In this document: positions 8,390-17,825 of the stretch, in pieces
Numbering within the stretch: the stretch's first letter is position 1
Layout: each line of letters opens with the position of its first letter
From: Endomicrobium proavitum
GTDB lineage: Bacteria; Elusimicrobiota; Endomicrobiia; Endomicrobiales; Endomicrobiaceae
DNA: 64,000 nucleotides
Reading direction: 5' to 3'
Assembly: GCF_001027545.1 (NCBI RefSeq)
Contig: NZ_CP009498.1
Coordinates: forward strand, 1,054,001 to 1,118,000
Notes under the pieces: generated by a model
What the model saw: the letters and a program-made list of their open reading frames with translations, nothing else
Databases searched by the model: none
What the model was told of the DNA's origin: nothing
Made by a program: the position numbers and the translations under genes

Positions 8390-11173
8390 TTATCTGCAAA
8401 TATAAAAGTACTTACAAGAGGCGCAATTTTTAAAGTCTTGCGGATCGGCTTCAAAATAGTCTCCTTGTGAAATTTCGTCTAAAATATATTTTAATACTTC
8501 AATACACTTTTCATAGACGTCTTCATCCGCAGGAAAATCCGCTATTTCAGCTTTTTTTATATCATACAAACCGCAGCTTATAACTTTTTTGCCCGTCTCT
8601 TTTTCAAAGACATACTTATACAACGGAAGCTGCAAAGATTTTACCGCTTTCTTTATATTTTCTCTGTGAATATCGCTTAAAAGAAGCTCGTTAAATTTTG
8701 CGGAAATTATAGGAGCATCCACTTTGCCGGTTTTATAATCGTAGAGCGCGTAACCGGAATCCGTTTGGTCAACTCTGTCTATTATGCATTCTAAAGCATA
8801 TTCTCCCAAAGAAGATTTATATTTTGCTTCGCTTTTATATATAGTTTTAAAAGGTTTGTTTTTTTCAAGCTCTAAAAATTTTCCCATTCTGTAGAGCAAA
8901 ACTTTTTTTATAAGAAACGCGTCTTCTCTTGAACGCATACCCAAAGACACGTCAAAAGATTTTTCAAGTTCGCCCATATACGCTTTGTTAAAATTCTCGT
9001 CTTCAAATTGCCGGCGCGTTAAATTTTCATGAAACGTATTTTGCAAAAATTTGTGAATAAAATTTCCGATATCGCTGCCGTCAAGTTCCGCGCCTATTTC
9101 AACGTTTTCGTCAAGTCCTAAAACGTATTTAAAATAAAACGCAAGCCTGCACTTTAAATATGCGTCTATTTTGCTGTATGAATACGGCATTTTTTTTAAG
9201 TAATTTTTTATTTCTTCCGTTTTTTCGTATTTTCTTTTAAGAGCATTCTGTTTTCCTATAACGCCCAAATCAAATTTTTTTACCTCTCCCGCGGTTAAAT
9301 CTTTTTTCTCAAATTGTTTTTTCCATACGAGAGATTCTATAAATCTGCTTCTTTCTTCCTTGCCGTTATCCGGATAAATCAGAAAAACTTTTTTCGCTCC
9401 AGCAACGAGTCTTTTAAAATGGTAAGACTGTATTTCAAATTCTTTAGCGACTATTTCTATACCCAAAGCCTGCATAATTTCTTTCGGTATAAGCGGAAAA
9501 TTTTTTGATATTTGAGGCACGACGGAATCCGTCATGGAAACTATAAAAACATTTTCAAACGAAAGATTTCTTGACTCTAAAAGACCAAGCACCTGAAGAC
9601 CTTTAAGAGGGGAACCGGGCAAAGAGATATTTTGTTTTTCAATAAGATTTAAAAATATATTTATAATTTCCACCGGAGAAAACTTATTTTTTGAAACCTC
9701 CCCATATTTCAATTCGTTTGCGCAACTTATTAAAAGCGCCGCCGACTGGGAATTAAGCGCATAATTTCCCGCTGCGCTGAGCTTTAAAATTTTATCCGTA
9801 AATTCAAGCAGCACGGCAGAAAATTCCGACAAAGTTTCTATATCTTCCCACTCCGTAAAAAACGCGTCAAATGCTTTTTTAACGGCGCTTTTTATTTTCT
9901 CGCCTTGAACGAAATCCCACGCTTTTGTTACCGTTAAACCTATTTCTTTTTGAAGTTCTTCGTCCGAAAGCAGCTCTTGGCAGCTTACAAAAAGTTTTCC
10001 GGCTAAAATACTTTTTGAAGAAGAGTCTAAAGCGTTTTCTATTTTATGCGCTATTATTCGCGAAACCGACGGATCTCCGAAAAATCTCATATTTTTAGAC
10101 AAAGGGTTTGAAAGAACTTTCATTAAATCTTTAGAATAATAATTTTTACCGTTTCTTGAAAGCTGCGCGCCTAAAATATCTTTTATCAAAGAAAACAAAG
10201 CCGTTTTAGACGCAGGGTATCCCGCGGACACATTGTAATCAATACCGAGCGATTCAATTTCGGAAATTACCGATTGAACGCTTTCCGGCTTTGGAACTAT
10301 AACAACGGTTTTGTCAGTTTTATCTTGCGGAATTTTTGCGACAAGATTTTTTAAAAGCCTTGCCTGCGACTGCTGGTCAAAAGCGCAGAAAATTTCAGAT
10401 TCAAAATTCTGCTCGTCTTTAACTTCGGAAGGCTTAACTTTGAAAAATCCGTATATTTCTTTTAAAACAGGAAAATCTTCCGGATTTCCGTGAAGAATAA
10501 TCGTAAGTTTTCCGGCAGCAAACAGCTTTTTATAAATTTCAATTTCGGTTTTATGCAAATAAAACGGAGCAAGCAATATTATCTCGTCAAATCTTTCAAG
10601 CAACGCGCCAACGTCGCTTTGCAAAGATTTTATAAAAGTATATCCCGACGTTCTTTTTGCCGAACTTTCCAGTTTTGCGTGAAATACTTTTCTTATAACG
10701 CTGATATTTTTTAAAATATTATTTATATTTTGCGGAACTTCAAAACCTATATCCGCGTTAGCTTTAACGTTTTCAAGATGTTGGTCGCCGATATTTTGCA
10801 TATCAAGCTGATCTATAAAAGAAAGAATTTCATACGCCCACTGCAAAAAGTTTTCAAAAGAAGCTTTACCTTTTAAAAGCTCGGGCGCGCTTTCGCCTAT
10901 TACCTGATACAAAATATAAGCCGCTTCCAAATCCGGCATTTTCTCAAACGGAAAACTTTCAAAAACCAAATTCTCTATAAAAGATTCGTTTGTAAAAAAT
11001 TCAGGCGGATAAAAAGCTTTGTTTATTTTTTGCGCGAGCTTTTTCTTTATAAAAAGCTCAGGGCGTTTTCCTCCGCTTATAACGGCTGTTTTTTTTGCGG
11101 ATTTTAAAATGTAATCCGCCGTAAAATCAGTTATATTTTCATGCAAAGCAATGTTTAGAACGCGCGAAGCCAT
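8390..11173 (-). CDS. addB: AddB/RexB-like nuclease subunit of a recombination helicase-nuclease
   Basis: A 927-residue protein whose C-terminal quarter is a PD-(D/E)XK nuclease: an aspartate-rich strand, then ALYDYKTGK carrying the catalytic D and K. Four cysteines are placed as in AddB iron-sulfur nucleases: one in YLKCRLAFYFKY and three in the C-terminal NCASCKYFYICR. The N-terminal two thirds resemble an inactive helicase fold. AddAB resects double-strand breaks and loads RecA. It lies directly downstream of the addA-like gene, one base apart, clearly one operon. Confidence 0.85.
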   Translation of the reverse strand: MASRVLNIALHENITDFTADYILKSAKKTAVISGGKRPELFIKKKLAQKINKAFYPPEFFTNESFIENLVFESFPFEKMPDLEAAYILYQVIGESAPELLKGKASFENFLQWAYEILSFIDQLDMQNIGDQHLENVKANADIGFEVPQNINNILKNISVIRKVFHAKLESSAKRTSGYTFIKSLQSDVGALLERFDEIILLAPFYLHKTEIEIYKKLFAAGKLTIILHGNPEDFPVLKEIYGFFKVKPSEVKDEQNFESEIFCAFDQQSQARLLKNLVAKIPQDKTDKTVVIVPKPESVQSVISEIESLGIDYNVSAGYPASKTALFSLIKDILGAQLSRNGKNYYSKDLMKVLSNPLSKNMRFFGDPSVSRIIAHKIENALDSSSKSILAGKLFVSCQELLSDEELQKEIGLTVTKAWDFVQGEKIKSAVKKAFDAFFTEWEDIETLSEFSAVLLEFTDKILKLSAAGNYALNSQSAALLISCANELKYGEVSKNKFSPVEIINIFLNLIEKQNISLPGSPLKGLQVLGLLESRNLSFENVFIVSMTDSVVPQISKNFPLIPKEIMQALGIEIVAKEFEIQSYHFKRLVAGAKKVFLIYPDNGKEERSRFIESLVWKKQFEKKDLTAGEVKKFDLGVIGKQNALKRKYEKTEEIKNYLKKMPYSYSKIDAYLKCRLAFYFKYVLGLDENVEIGAELDGSDIGNFIHKFLQNTFHENLTRRQFEDENFNKAYMGELEKSFDVSLGMRSREDAFLIKKVLLYRMGKFLELEKNKPFKTIYKSEAKYKSSLGEYALECIIDRVDQTDSGYALYDYKTGKVDAPIISAKFNELLLSDIHRENIKKAVKSLQLPLYKYVFEKETGKKVISCGLYDIKKAEIADFPADEDVYEKCIEVLKYILDEISQGDYFEADPQDFKNCASCKYFYICR

Positions 11174-11174
11174 T

Positions 11175-14100
11175 TTACACCTTTACTATTTTTTTTGAAT
11201 TAATTTCCACCAAAAAGCCGAATACCGGTTTTTGTCCGTATATTTCACCGAGATGCTTTTTATACTTCTCAACCTGCCTTATATTTTCTTCGGTTATCTG
11301 CGAACTTTTAAAATCGTAAACAATAACCGCGTCCGTTTTTTCAATCAGTTTATCTGCTCTTAAAGTATCGCCTGAGGCGGTAACAATTTCTTTTTCGTTA
11401 AAAACTTCACGCTCGTTAAAATTAAATATTTCTTGTATTTTATCGTTTTCAAAAAAGGATTCTAAATTTTCCGGAATGTTTTTTAAACCGTCAAACAAAA
11501 ATTTTCTTTTCGCGCAATCCGCCGCCGCGGAAATTTCTTTTTTGGCGTCTTTATTTTTTAACGTCGTTATTTTTGACAACGCAAAATGCATCATAGCGCC
11601 GTAACGTTTGGCGTCGTCGCAGTCAACGGCTTGCAAATCGGTTTCAGGCAAGTTATAAGATACCGCTTTATATCCTCCGGAAACGTCGTCTGAAATTTTT
11701 TCATATTTAACTTCTTTTATCTTATATATTTCTTTAGAACCGTCCTTAAAAACGTTTGAGCCTAAAAGCGCCGCGACCGTGTTTTTAGTTCTTCCTTTTT
11801 GCGTTGTTATAGCGTAAAGCTCGCACTCCGCTCTTGTCATGGAAACATATAAAACGTTAATTTCCGAAAGCAAAAGCTTGGCTTTTTCCATATCGTAAAT
11901 ATTTTTTATTTTCTTTGAAAATTTAGCGGTGTCTTGGGAAACATATAAAAGTTTTATATCTCCGCCAGAATTATCAAAATAAGGTTTGTCTATTTTTTGT
12001 TCCGAAAGTTTTAAAAAAGGAAGTATAACAACTGGAAACTGCAGCCCCTTGGCTTTATGAACCGTCATAACTTTTATTGCGTTTGCCGACGAATTTTTTA
12101 CATATAAAATTTCCTCATTCGCATTCAGCAAATTAAAATACGCCAAAAAATTATTAATTCCCGAATCTTCTTTTTCAAACTCTTTTACAAGCTCTAAAAA
12201 TCTTAACGCAAAAATTTTATCTTCCGGAAAGCTTTCAATAATTTTTAATTTTTCAAAAACGGATATCGTAAGTTCATATACGGGAATAAAACCGGCTTTT
12301 AAGAAAAATTCTTCAATATACGCATTCCAAAGTTCCGGATATTTATCCTGAAAAGCTTTATAGAAAACTTCATTTTTTTTATTTTTATTTTGTTCAAACA
12401 AAAATTTATCGCACTCTTTTGAAGAAATTCCGGCGGCTTTCTGAAAAACTTCTCCCGATATAAAAGACGCAAAAGAAAGCGCGTCAAGCGGAGAGTTTAT
12501 AAAAGCCATAAGCGAAATTATTTGTTTTACTAAAGAATTGTTTTTTAAATTTAACGTCTGTTCCGACTCTACGTTATAACCTTCTTCCAAAAGCCATGCG
12601 CCGGCTTCAAACGCTTCGCCGTTTGTTCTGCAAAGAACTGAAATATCCTGCGGCAAAAATCTTTCAAGAGCGCTTTTGACATGCTCTAAAAACTTAAGCT
12701 TTGGCGCATCTTCCGACAAATCGCCGTCAAGAACTTCAATATCCACGTATCCTTTTGTTTTTTTTGCGTTAAAATTTTGACCGGAAGAAGAATAAACATT
12801 AAGAATGTTGTCGTAAATTTCCAAATTATCGTCTTCATAAACTTCTTTTAAATAACGCTCTAAATTTTCGCGCGAAAATATTTTATTGTTAAAATCAACT
12901 ATTGTTTTATGACTTCTATAATTTTCGCCAAGCGTAATAACTTCGCTTTCTCTTTGAGGGAAATCCTGCAGCGCTTTATAAAATATTTCAGAACTGCCGC
13001 CGCGAAAATCGTAAATAGACTGTTTTGCGTCGCCAACGTAAAAAAATGTTCCGCCGTTGGCCAGCGTTTCTTCCAAAAATCTTTTTAAAACAGACCACTG
13101 AACAAAACTTGTATCCTGAAATTCATCCACTAAAAAATGCTTATACCTTTCCGAAAGCCTGTAATAAACTTCCGGCATTATAGAATCCGCGCTTTTAAAA
13201 AAATCGGTGGTTTTTCTGTTTATCTCGTTTAAAAAAACTATCTCTTCATTTTTTGCCTGCCTGTCAAACTCAACGCTGATATTAGAAAAAATCTTTCCGT
13301 AAACGCCGTAATAATTTTGCGCGTAAAACTCATACAGTTCCGACACCGCGGAAACAATCTCTTCCCATAAAGAATCAGCGGCAATATCGCGAGCGGCGTT
13401 TGCATTATATTTCAGTTCCGTTGAAGAGAATTTTTTCGGAACTTTTAACCGGTGAAATATTTTATCGTCTTCTTCCAAAACTTTTTTAACCGCATTTTTA
13501 AAATGTCCGTTAATATCAAGCTTTAAATATTTATCCGCAAACGTTTGCGTTAAATTTCGTATCTTAACGCTTCTTGACACAAGCCCTTCTTCAAAACCGG
13601 ACTCAACGCTTTCTATATTTTTACCAGTGTATCCCGTTTTTCTGAAAACATTTTTAACTTCGTTATAAATATCGTTTTTTGGAAACCAGCCGGACTTCTC
13701 CAAAATAAGATATTGCATTATATATTCCGACAATAAGTTTTTATACGACGAAGATTTGGAAGCTTTTTTTAAAAAAGAATCCACTGAAAAGGAAAGATTT
13801 TCGGATATGTCTTTTTCTATTTTAAAGTTTGGAGATATTCCTACGTTTATCGCGCAGGCTTTTAATATGCGGTTTATAAAACTGTCTATAGTGCTAATGT
13901 TGAAGTTATCGTAATTTTCAAGAATATCGTTTAAAATTTTTGCGCTACAGACGGATTTTTCTTTTTCGGATAAATTCAAATCCTTTAAAATGTCGCCGGT
14001 ATCCAAAGACAACGCCGCTTTTTTCAGATATTCAATTACTCTGTATTTCATCTCTACTGCGGCTTTATTTGCAAAAGTTACGGCTATAACGTTTTTAATT

Positions 14101-14225
14101 GAAACAGGCGAAGCGCTATCGGAACGCTCCAAAAGAAGAGTTATGTAGCGCTTTGCGAGATTGTAAGTTTTTCCGGACCCCGCAGACGCCTGAACGGACG
14201 TAATTTGAGGTTTATCATTTTTCAT
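11175..14225 (-). CDS. addA: AddA/RecB-like UvrD-family helicase-nuclease
   Basis: A 1016-residue superfamily 1 helicase. Walker A is ASAGSGKT at residues 13-20. The Walker B box is VDEFQD around residue 370, followed by GDAKQSIYDFRGG and LGENYRS, and later TVHKAKGLQFPVV and LLYVSMTRAECELY-type motifs. The C-terminal 100 residues contain VIVYDFKSSQ, the PD-(D/E)XK nuclease core. With the neighbouring AddB-like subunit it forms the double-strand break resection complex. Its start overlaps the stop of the GH26-like gene by 11 bases. Confidence 0.9.
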   Translation of the reverse strand: MKNDKPQITSVQASAGSGKTYNLAKRYITLLLERSDSASPVSIKNVIAVTFANKAAVEMKYRVIEYLKKAALSLDTGDILKDLNLSEKEKSVCSAKILNDILENYDNFNISTIDSFINRILKACAINVGISPNFKIEKDISENLSFSVDSFLKKASKSSSYKNLLSEYIMQYLILEKSGWFPKNDIYNEVKNVFRKTGYTGKNIESVESGFEEGLVSRSVKIRNLTQTFADKYLKLDINGHFKNAVKKVLEEDDKIFHRLKVPKKFSSTELKYNANAARDIAADSLWEEIVSAVSELYEFYAQNYYGVYGKIFSNISVEFDRQAKNEEIVFLNEINRKTTDFFKSADSIMPEVYYRLSERYKHFLVDEFQDTSFVQWSVLKRFLEETLANGGTFFYVGDAKQSIYDFRGGSSEIFYKALQDFPQRESEVITLGENYRSHKTIVDFNNKIFSRENLERYLKEVYEDDNLEIYDNILNVYSSSGQNFNAKKTKGYVDIEVLDGDLSEDAPKLKFLEHVKSALERFLPQDISVLCRTNGEAFEAGAWLLEEGYNVESEQTLNLKNNSLVKQIISLMAFINSPLDALSFASFISGEVFQKAAGISSKECDKFLFEQNKNKKNEVFYKAFQDKYPELWNAYIEEFFLKAGFIPVYELTISVFEKLKIIESFPEDKIFALRFLELVKEFEKEDSGINNFLAYFNLLNANEEILYVKNSSANAIKVMTVHKAKGLQFPVVILPFLKLSEQKIDKPYFDNSGGDIKLLYVSQDTAKFSKKIKNIYDMEKAKLLLSEINVLYVSMTRAECELYAITTQKGRTKNTVAALLGSNVFKDGSKEIYKIKEVKYEKISDDVSGGYKAVSYNLPETDLQAVDCDDAKRYGAMMHFALSKITTLKNKDAKKEISAAADCAKRKFLFDGLKNIPENLESFFENDKIQEIFNFNEREVFNEKEIVTASGDTLRADKLIEKTDAVIVYDFKSSQITEENIRQVEKYKKHLGEIYGQKPVFGFLVEINSKKIVKV

Positions 14226-15183
14226 TTAATGGCTTTTGAATTGTTTTATATAAATCGTCCAGCCAAACAAAACGATTGGACGCAATATTTTCAATCCAGA
14301 TTTTTTCTATTTCGGCAGTCACGCTTATTTTACTGTTTCCCCAATTGTAATGCGCAAACATCCCTTGAGCGTTCCAGTCGCAGTTAATGTACGAAAACGC
14401 TTTAATGTTTCTTTCTTCTATAAATTTAAAAAGAACTTTATACCAATACGGTTTTTTTGCTTCCGTAAGCCCAAACCACGTCATCGGCGCGCTTTCGGCA
14501 ATCATCAAAGGTTTGGAATGTTTTTGAGAAAATTTCAACATGGGAAGCCAGTCGTTTCCCGCAAAATACGATATTGCGCACCAATCCACATACTCGTCGC
14601 CCGGATACCAAACGTCCAGCCCTTTGGGGTTTGACGCCGCGTAAGAATGCCACACGTATGCAACATTTTCAACTTTTAAAGAATCCATTTTTTCAATTAT
14701 GTATATGAACGCTTTTTTATAAATTTCAGGCTCGTAGCCGTTTTCAGGATTATCAAACTCGTAGCCGATTCTAAGAAAAACAGGCGACTTCGTTTTTTTT
14801 ATCCACTTGGCAAATTCCTTAATATTGCCGTCTAATGTGCCGTTTACAATATTTTTAAGAGAACCTACAAGATAAAGCCCAATCTGTACTGCCGCGCCGG
14901 GATATTTTTTAACAAGTTCGTCCGCAAACATATCGCCGGTGCCCACGTTATTTATCTCGTCAAGCCCCTTTAAGTCGGAAAGGGCGACGTAAGTCATAAA
15001 ACCTGCGGGAACTTTTTTATTTACCGCAACAAATTCGTCAAAATCAGCGTTGTTTTGTCCGGCAAAAAGTAAAGTTTTACCGTCGGGAGGCACAAATCTT
15101 CCGGTCATATTAATGCTCCTTGCAGCTTGCGCTGCGGAAATAAAAATAAATATCGTAAACAAAACCGTAAAAAGTTTTTTCAT
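14215..15183 (-). CDS. Secreted GH26-like glycoside hydrolase
   Basis: A 322-residue protein with a signal peptide (about 1-20, ending AQAAR). The segment PVFLRIGYEFDNPENGY fits the acid/base region of family 26 glycoside hydrolases, and PLMIAESAPM carries the glutamate expected for the nucleophile; WCAISYFAG lies between. Family 26 enzymes include beta-mannanases. Substrate and secretion are inferred. The gene is translationally coupled to addA by an 11-base overlap, an unexpected partner for a recombination enzyme. Confidence 0.65.
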   Translation of the reverse strand: MKKLFTVLFTIFIFISAAQAARSINMTGRFVPPDGKTLLFAGQNNADFDEFVAVNKKVPAGFMTYVALSDLKGLDEINNVGTGDMFADELVKKYPGAAVQIGLYLVGSLKNIVNGTLDGNIKEFAKWIKKTKSPVFLRIGYEFDNPENGYEPEIYKKAFIYIIEKMDSLKVENVAYVWHSYAASNPKGLDVWYPGDEYVDWCAISYFAGNDWLPMLKFSQKHSKPLMIAESAPMTWFGLTEAKKPYWYKVLFKFIEERNIKAFSYINCDWNAQGMFAHYNWGNSKISVTAEIEKIWIENIASNRFVWLDDLYKTIQKPLNEK

Positions 15184-15184
15184 T

Positions 15185-15646
15185 TTAAAATTTACGCACG
15201 CCTTCTCTTGCCAAATCTCTTTTAACGTCTTTAGCTTTTATGGTTTCTTTTTTATCGTAAGCGGCCTTGCCCTTGCCAAGCCCTACAAGAAATTTTATTT
15301 TGCCTTTGGGCGAGATATAAACTTCAAGAGGAATCGCCGTAAGCCCTTTTTCTTTTATTTTCTGCGAAAACTTATTTATTTCATCTTTGCGCATAAGAAG
15401 TTTTCTTTTTCTTTTTGCGTCATAATCCGAAACATGTGAAGACATATGCTCGTAAGGCGCTATAAAAACGTTATCGGCAAACGCCTCTCCGTTTGAAAAA
15501 CGAACCACGCTGTCTACAAGACTGATATTTGATTTTCTGGCAGATTTAACCTCATAGCCCGACAAAACCGCGCCCGCTTCTATTTTCTCAAGAATTTCAT
15601 AATTATGAAAAGCCTTTCTATTGGTATTAAGTATCTTTTTTTCCAT
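15185..15646 (-). CDS. smpB: SsrA-binding protein SmpB
   Basis: A 153-residue protein typical in length and sequence for SmpB: NRKAFHNYEILEKIEAGAVL, the SVVRFSNGEAFADNVFIAPY region, and a basic tail with KGKAAYDKKETIKAKD. SmpB binds tmRNA and brings it to stalled ribosomes. The tmRNA gene itself is not in this window. Only one base separates it from the GH26-like gene downstream. Confidence 0.95.
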   Translation of the reverse strand: MEKKILNTNRKAFHNYEILEKIEAGAVLSGYEVKSARKSNISLVDSVVRFSNGEAFADNVFIAPYEHMSSHVSDYDAKRKRKLLMRKDEINKFSQKIKEKGLTAIPLEVYISPKGKIKFLVGLGKGKAAYDKKETIKAKDVKRDLAREGVRKF

Positions 15647-15670
15647 AGTTATATGTTACCAAAAATACAC

Positions 15671-15699
15671 AAATAAAAAAACAGCCCTGAAAGGCTGTT
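15671..15699 (-). terminator. Terminator downstream of tRNA-Thr
   Basis: AACAGCC (15680-15686) pairs with GGCTGTT (15693-15699); on the minus strand the stem is followed by a T-rich run. It is oriented to end the tRNA-Thr transcript before smpB. Confidence 0.75.
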
Positions 15700-15741
15700 A
15701 ATAAAACAACTTATAGAAACCCTTTTTTACGAAGTATTTTA

Positions 15742-15796
15742 AGTTTAGGCAAAACCTAAATGGCAAGCGGCGCAACGCAGCATAAACTCAAAAGAC
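15742..15796 (+). repeat. tRNA-adjacent repeat, copy 2
   Basis: AGTTTAGGCAA at the left and a 30-base block at 15767-15796 (GCGGCGCAACGCAGC then ATAAACTCAAAAGAC), 26/30 identical to 7686-7715. It sits 12 bases from the 3' end of tRNA-Thr, whereas copy 1 sits at the 5' side of tRNA-Leu. Confidence 0.6.
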
Positions 15797-15808
15797 GAAG
15801 TAAAAAAC

Positions 15809-15881
15809 AGCCGACGATAGGGTTTGAACCTACGACCTGCGGTTTACAAAACCGCTGCTCTACCAGCTGAGCTACGTCGGC
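15809..15881 (-). tRNA. tRNA-Thr (anticodon TGT)
   Basis: On the minus strand the acceptor stem GCCGACG pairs with CGTCGGC, discriminator T. The anticodon arm GCGGT/ACCGC holds loop TTTGTAA with anticodon TGT. D arm GCTC/GAGC and T arm with TTCAAAC loop are normal. CCA is not encoded. Confidence 0.95.
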
Positions 15882-15905
15882 ATACGGATTATTGCGCTGG
15901 CGGTT

Positions 15906-15934
15906 ATGATATAAAAAAATACGAATAAAGTCAA
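15906..15934 (-). promoter_or_regulatory. Promoter of tRNA-Thr
   Basis: On the minus strand TTGACT (15934-15929), 17-base spacer, TATCAT (15911-15906), ending 25 bases before the tRNA. It is back to back with the argF promoter. Confidence 0.7.
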
Positions 15935-15939
15935 TTTCA

Positions 15940-15968
15940 TTGATTTAGCGCATATTTTTTGGTAGAAT
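15940..15968 (+). promoter_or_regulatory. Promoter of argF
   Basis: TTGATT at 15940-15945, 17-base spacer, TAGAAT at 15963-15968. A GGAGAG ribosome-binding site at 15987-15992 precedes the ATG at 15999. No ARG box is evident. Confidence 0.65.
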
Positions 15969-15998
15969 TACTGGGCATTTTAATATGGAGAGTCTCAA

Positions 15999-16928
15999 AT
16001 GGCAAAAAAAGATTTGTTGTCTATTTATGATTTAACTAAAAAAGAAATTGAAGCGTTACTTGCAAAAGCTTTTGAATTAAAATCAAAAAGAAAACATTTA
16101 ACCGACCTGACGGGAAAAACGTTAGGGCTTATATTTGAAAAACCTTCAACAAGAACCATGGTTTCTTTTGCTGCCGCTATGGCGCAGCTTGGCGGAACCC
16201 CCATCCTTTTAAACGCGCAAAACCTTCAGCGTAAAAGAGGCGAATCCATACACGATACCGCTCTTGTGCTTTCAAGCTATGTAAGCGGTCTTATGATAAG
16301 AGCTTTTAAACATTCGGACGTGGAAGAGTTTGCGAAATACTCGTCTATTCCCGTGATAAACGGACTTACGGATTACGAACATCCCTGCCAAATTCTTGCA
16401 GACATTATGACCGTAATGGAGCTTCTCCTTAAAACAAAAACAGTTGAAGCGCTGAAAAAACTGAAAATAGTCTTTGTGGGAGATTCTAATAACGTTGCAA
16501 ACTCTCTTATTGCGGTTTCGGCAGTTTTAGGCTTGGATTTTACTTTGATATGCCCTAAAGATTACGCTCCTAAAAAAGCTATTTTAGACAAAGCGTTAAA
16601 ATACACCGCGCAGACCGGCGCAGAAATAAAAATAACAAGCGACATAAACGAAGCAAAAAACGCAGACGTAATATATACCGACGTTTGGACTTCAATGGGC
16701 GCAGAAAGCGAAGCAAAAAAAAGAAAGAAAGCTTTCGCTCCTTATCAGGTGAACTCGGAACTTCTTAAAAAAGCCTCTTCAAAATGCATAGTTTTGCATT
16801 GCCTTCCCGCATTACGCGGAGAAGAAATAACCGCAGAAATTATGGACAAATACGAAACCTCCATTTTCACGCAGGCGCAAAACAGACTTTATGCGCAGAA
16901 AGCAGTGCTTTTATCTTTATTAAAATGA
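15999..16928 (+). CDS. argF: Ornithine carbamoyltransferase
   Basis: A 309-residue enzyme that makes citrulline from ornithine and carbamoyl phosphate. The carbamoyl-phosphate motif STRT is at residues 50-53, HPCQ near 127 and the ornithine-site HCLP near 266. Length and motifs are full. Its stop overlaps the cutA start (ATGA), and cutA overlaps maf, so argF-cutA-maf is one transcript from the promoter at 15940. Confidence 0.93.
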   Translation: MAKKDLLSIYDLTKKEIEALLAKAFELKSKRKHLTDLTGKTLGLIFEKPSTRTMVSFAAAMAQLGGTPILLNAQNLQRKRGESIHDTALVLSSYVSGLMIRAFKHSDVEEFAKYSSIPVINGLTDYEHPCQILADIMTVMELLLKTKTVEALKKLKIVFVGDSNNVANSLIAVSAVLGLDFTLICPKDYAPKKAILDKALKYTAQTGAEIKITSDINEAKNADVIYTDVWTSMGAESEAKKRKKAFAPYQVNSELLKKASSKCIVLHCLPALRGEEITAEIMDKYETSIFTQAQNRLYAQKAVLLSLLK

Positions 16929-17239
16929 ACTTCTTAACCGTATTTGTCACCGTCCCCAATCTTAAAACCGCAAATAAAATTACCGATATAGTTTTAAAAA
17001 ACAAATTGTGCGCTTGCGTAAGCGTTTTAAAAAACGCCGATTCTTATTATTGGTGGAAAAACAAAATAACCCGCTCGCGCGAAGCGCTGCTTATAATGAA
17101 AACTTCCCGCAAAAATTTCCGCAAACTTGAAAAACAAATCAAAGACGTTCACCCTTATGAAGTTCCTGAAATAGTATCGTTTAAAATAGACAAAGCAAGC
17201 AAAGATTACCTTAACTGGATAAAAAAATATGCGGGGTAA
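16925..17239 (+). CDS. cutA: CutA1 divalent-cation tolerance protein
   Basis: A 104-residue protein with the CutA1 hallmarks: NFLTVFVTVPNLKTA at the N-terminus, CACVSV, YYWWKNKI and the C-terminal VHPYEVPEIV. CutA1 forms trimers and is linked to copper or other metal tolerance, although its precise role is debated. I start it at the ATG at 16925, which overlaps the argF stop; the longer open frame from 16784 is only the argF sequence in another frame. Confidence 0.92.
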   Translation: MNFLTVFVTVPNLKTANKITDIVLKNKLCACVSVLKNADSYYWWKNKITRSREALLIMKTSRKNFRKLEKQIKDVHPYEVPEIVSFKIDKASKDYLNWIKKYAG

Positions 17240-17825
17240 AAAAATAATACTTGCTTCGGCTTCTCCCAGAAGAATCTCGCTTCTTAAAGAGTGGGGTCTT
17301 AAATTTGAAGTTTTGCCAAGCAATATTGACGAAAGCACAAAGCTGTCCAAACCTTCTTCCATAGTAAAAAATCTTGCGCTGCAAAAAGGTTCCGACATTG
17401 CCTCAAAAATAAAAGGCGACGCAATTATTATTTCCGCCGATACGATAGTTGTTTTAAACGGAAAAATTACAGGCAAACCAAAAAATAAAAAAGATTGCGA
17501 AAGAATTGTCCGCGAGTTAAACGGCAGCAAACACAAAGTATATACGGGCGTTGCAATTATAGACCGCGCTTTAAAAAAAGAAACCGTATTTTACGACTGC
17601 GCCGTTGTGAAAATGAAAAAGCTTCCCGAGAATAAACTCAAGAAGCTTTTTGGAAAACATATGGATAAAGCCGGCGCTTACGCCGTACAAGATTCAAACG
17701 ACGGCTTTGTAGATACAATTTTCGGCGATTACTATACCGTAGTGGGGCTGCCTTACATAAAACTCAAGAAAGAACTTAAAAATTTCAGCGTTATAATTAA
17801 ATCTCCCCGAGAAGTTTCTCATTAA
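17229..17825 (+). CDS. maf: Maf-family nucleotide pyrophosphatase
   Basis: A 198-residue Maf protein with the signature KKIILASASPRRISLLKEW at the N-terminus and later SADTIV and YTGVAI segments. Maf enzymes hydrolyse modified or excess nucleoside triphosphates and have been linked to septum formation. It overlaps cutA by 11 bases. Its 3' end overlaps the convergent SurA-like gene by 29 bases. Confidence 0.92.
   Translation: MRGKKIILASASPRRISLLKEWGLKFEVLPSNIDESTKLSKPSSIVKNLALQKGSDIASKIKGDAIIISADTIVVLNGKITGKPKNKKDCERIVRELNGSKHKVYTGVAIIDRALKKETVFYDCAVVKMKKLPENKLKKLFGKHMDKAGAYAVQDSNDGFVDTIFGDYYTVVGLPYIKLKKELKNFSVIIKSPREVSH

Noticed and set aside
15185-15881. tmRNA gene near smpB
   Set aside because: Only tRNA-Thr is present; no alanine-tRNA-like ends or tag frame are seen.
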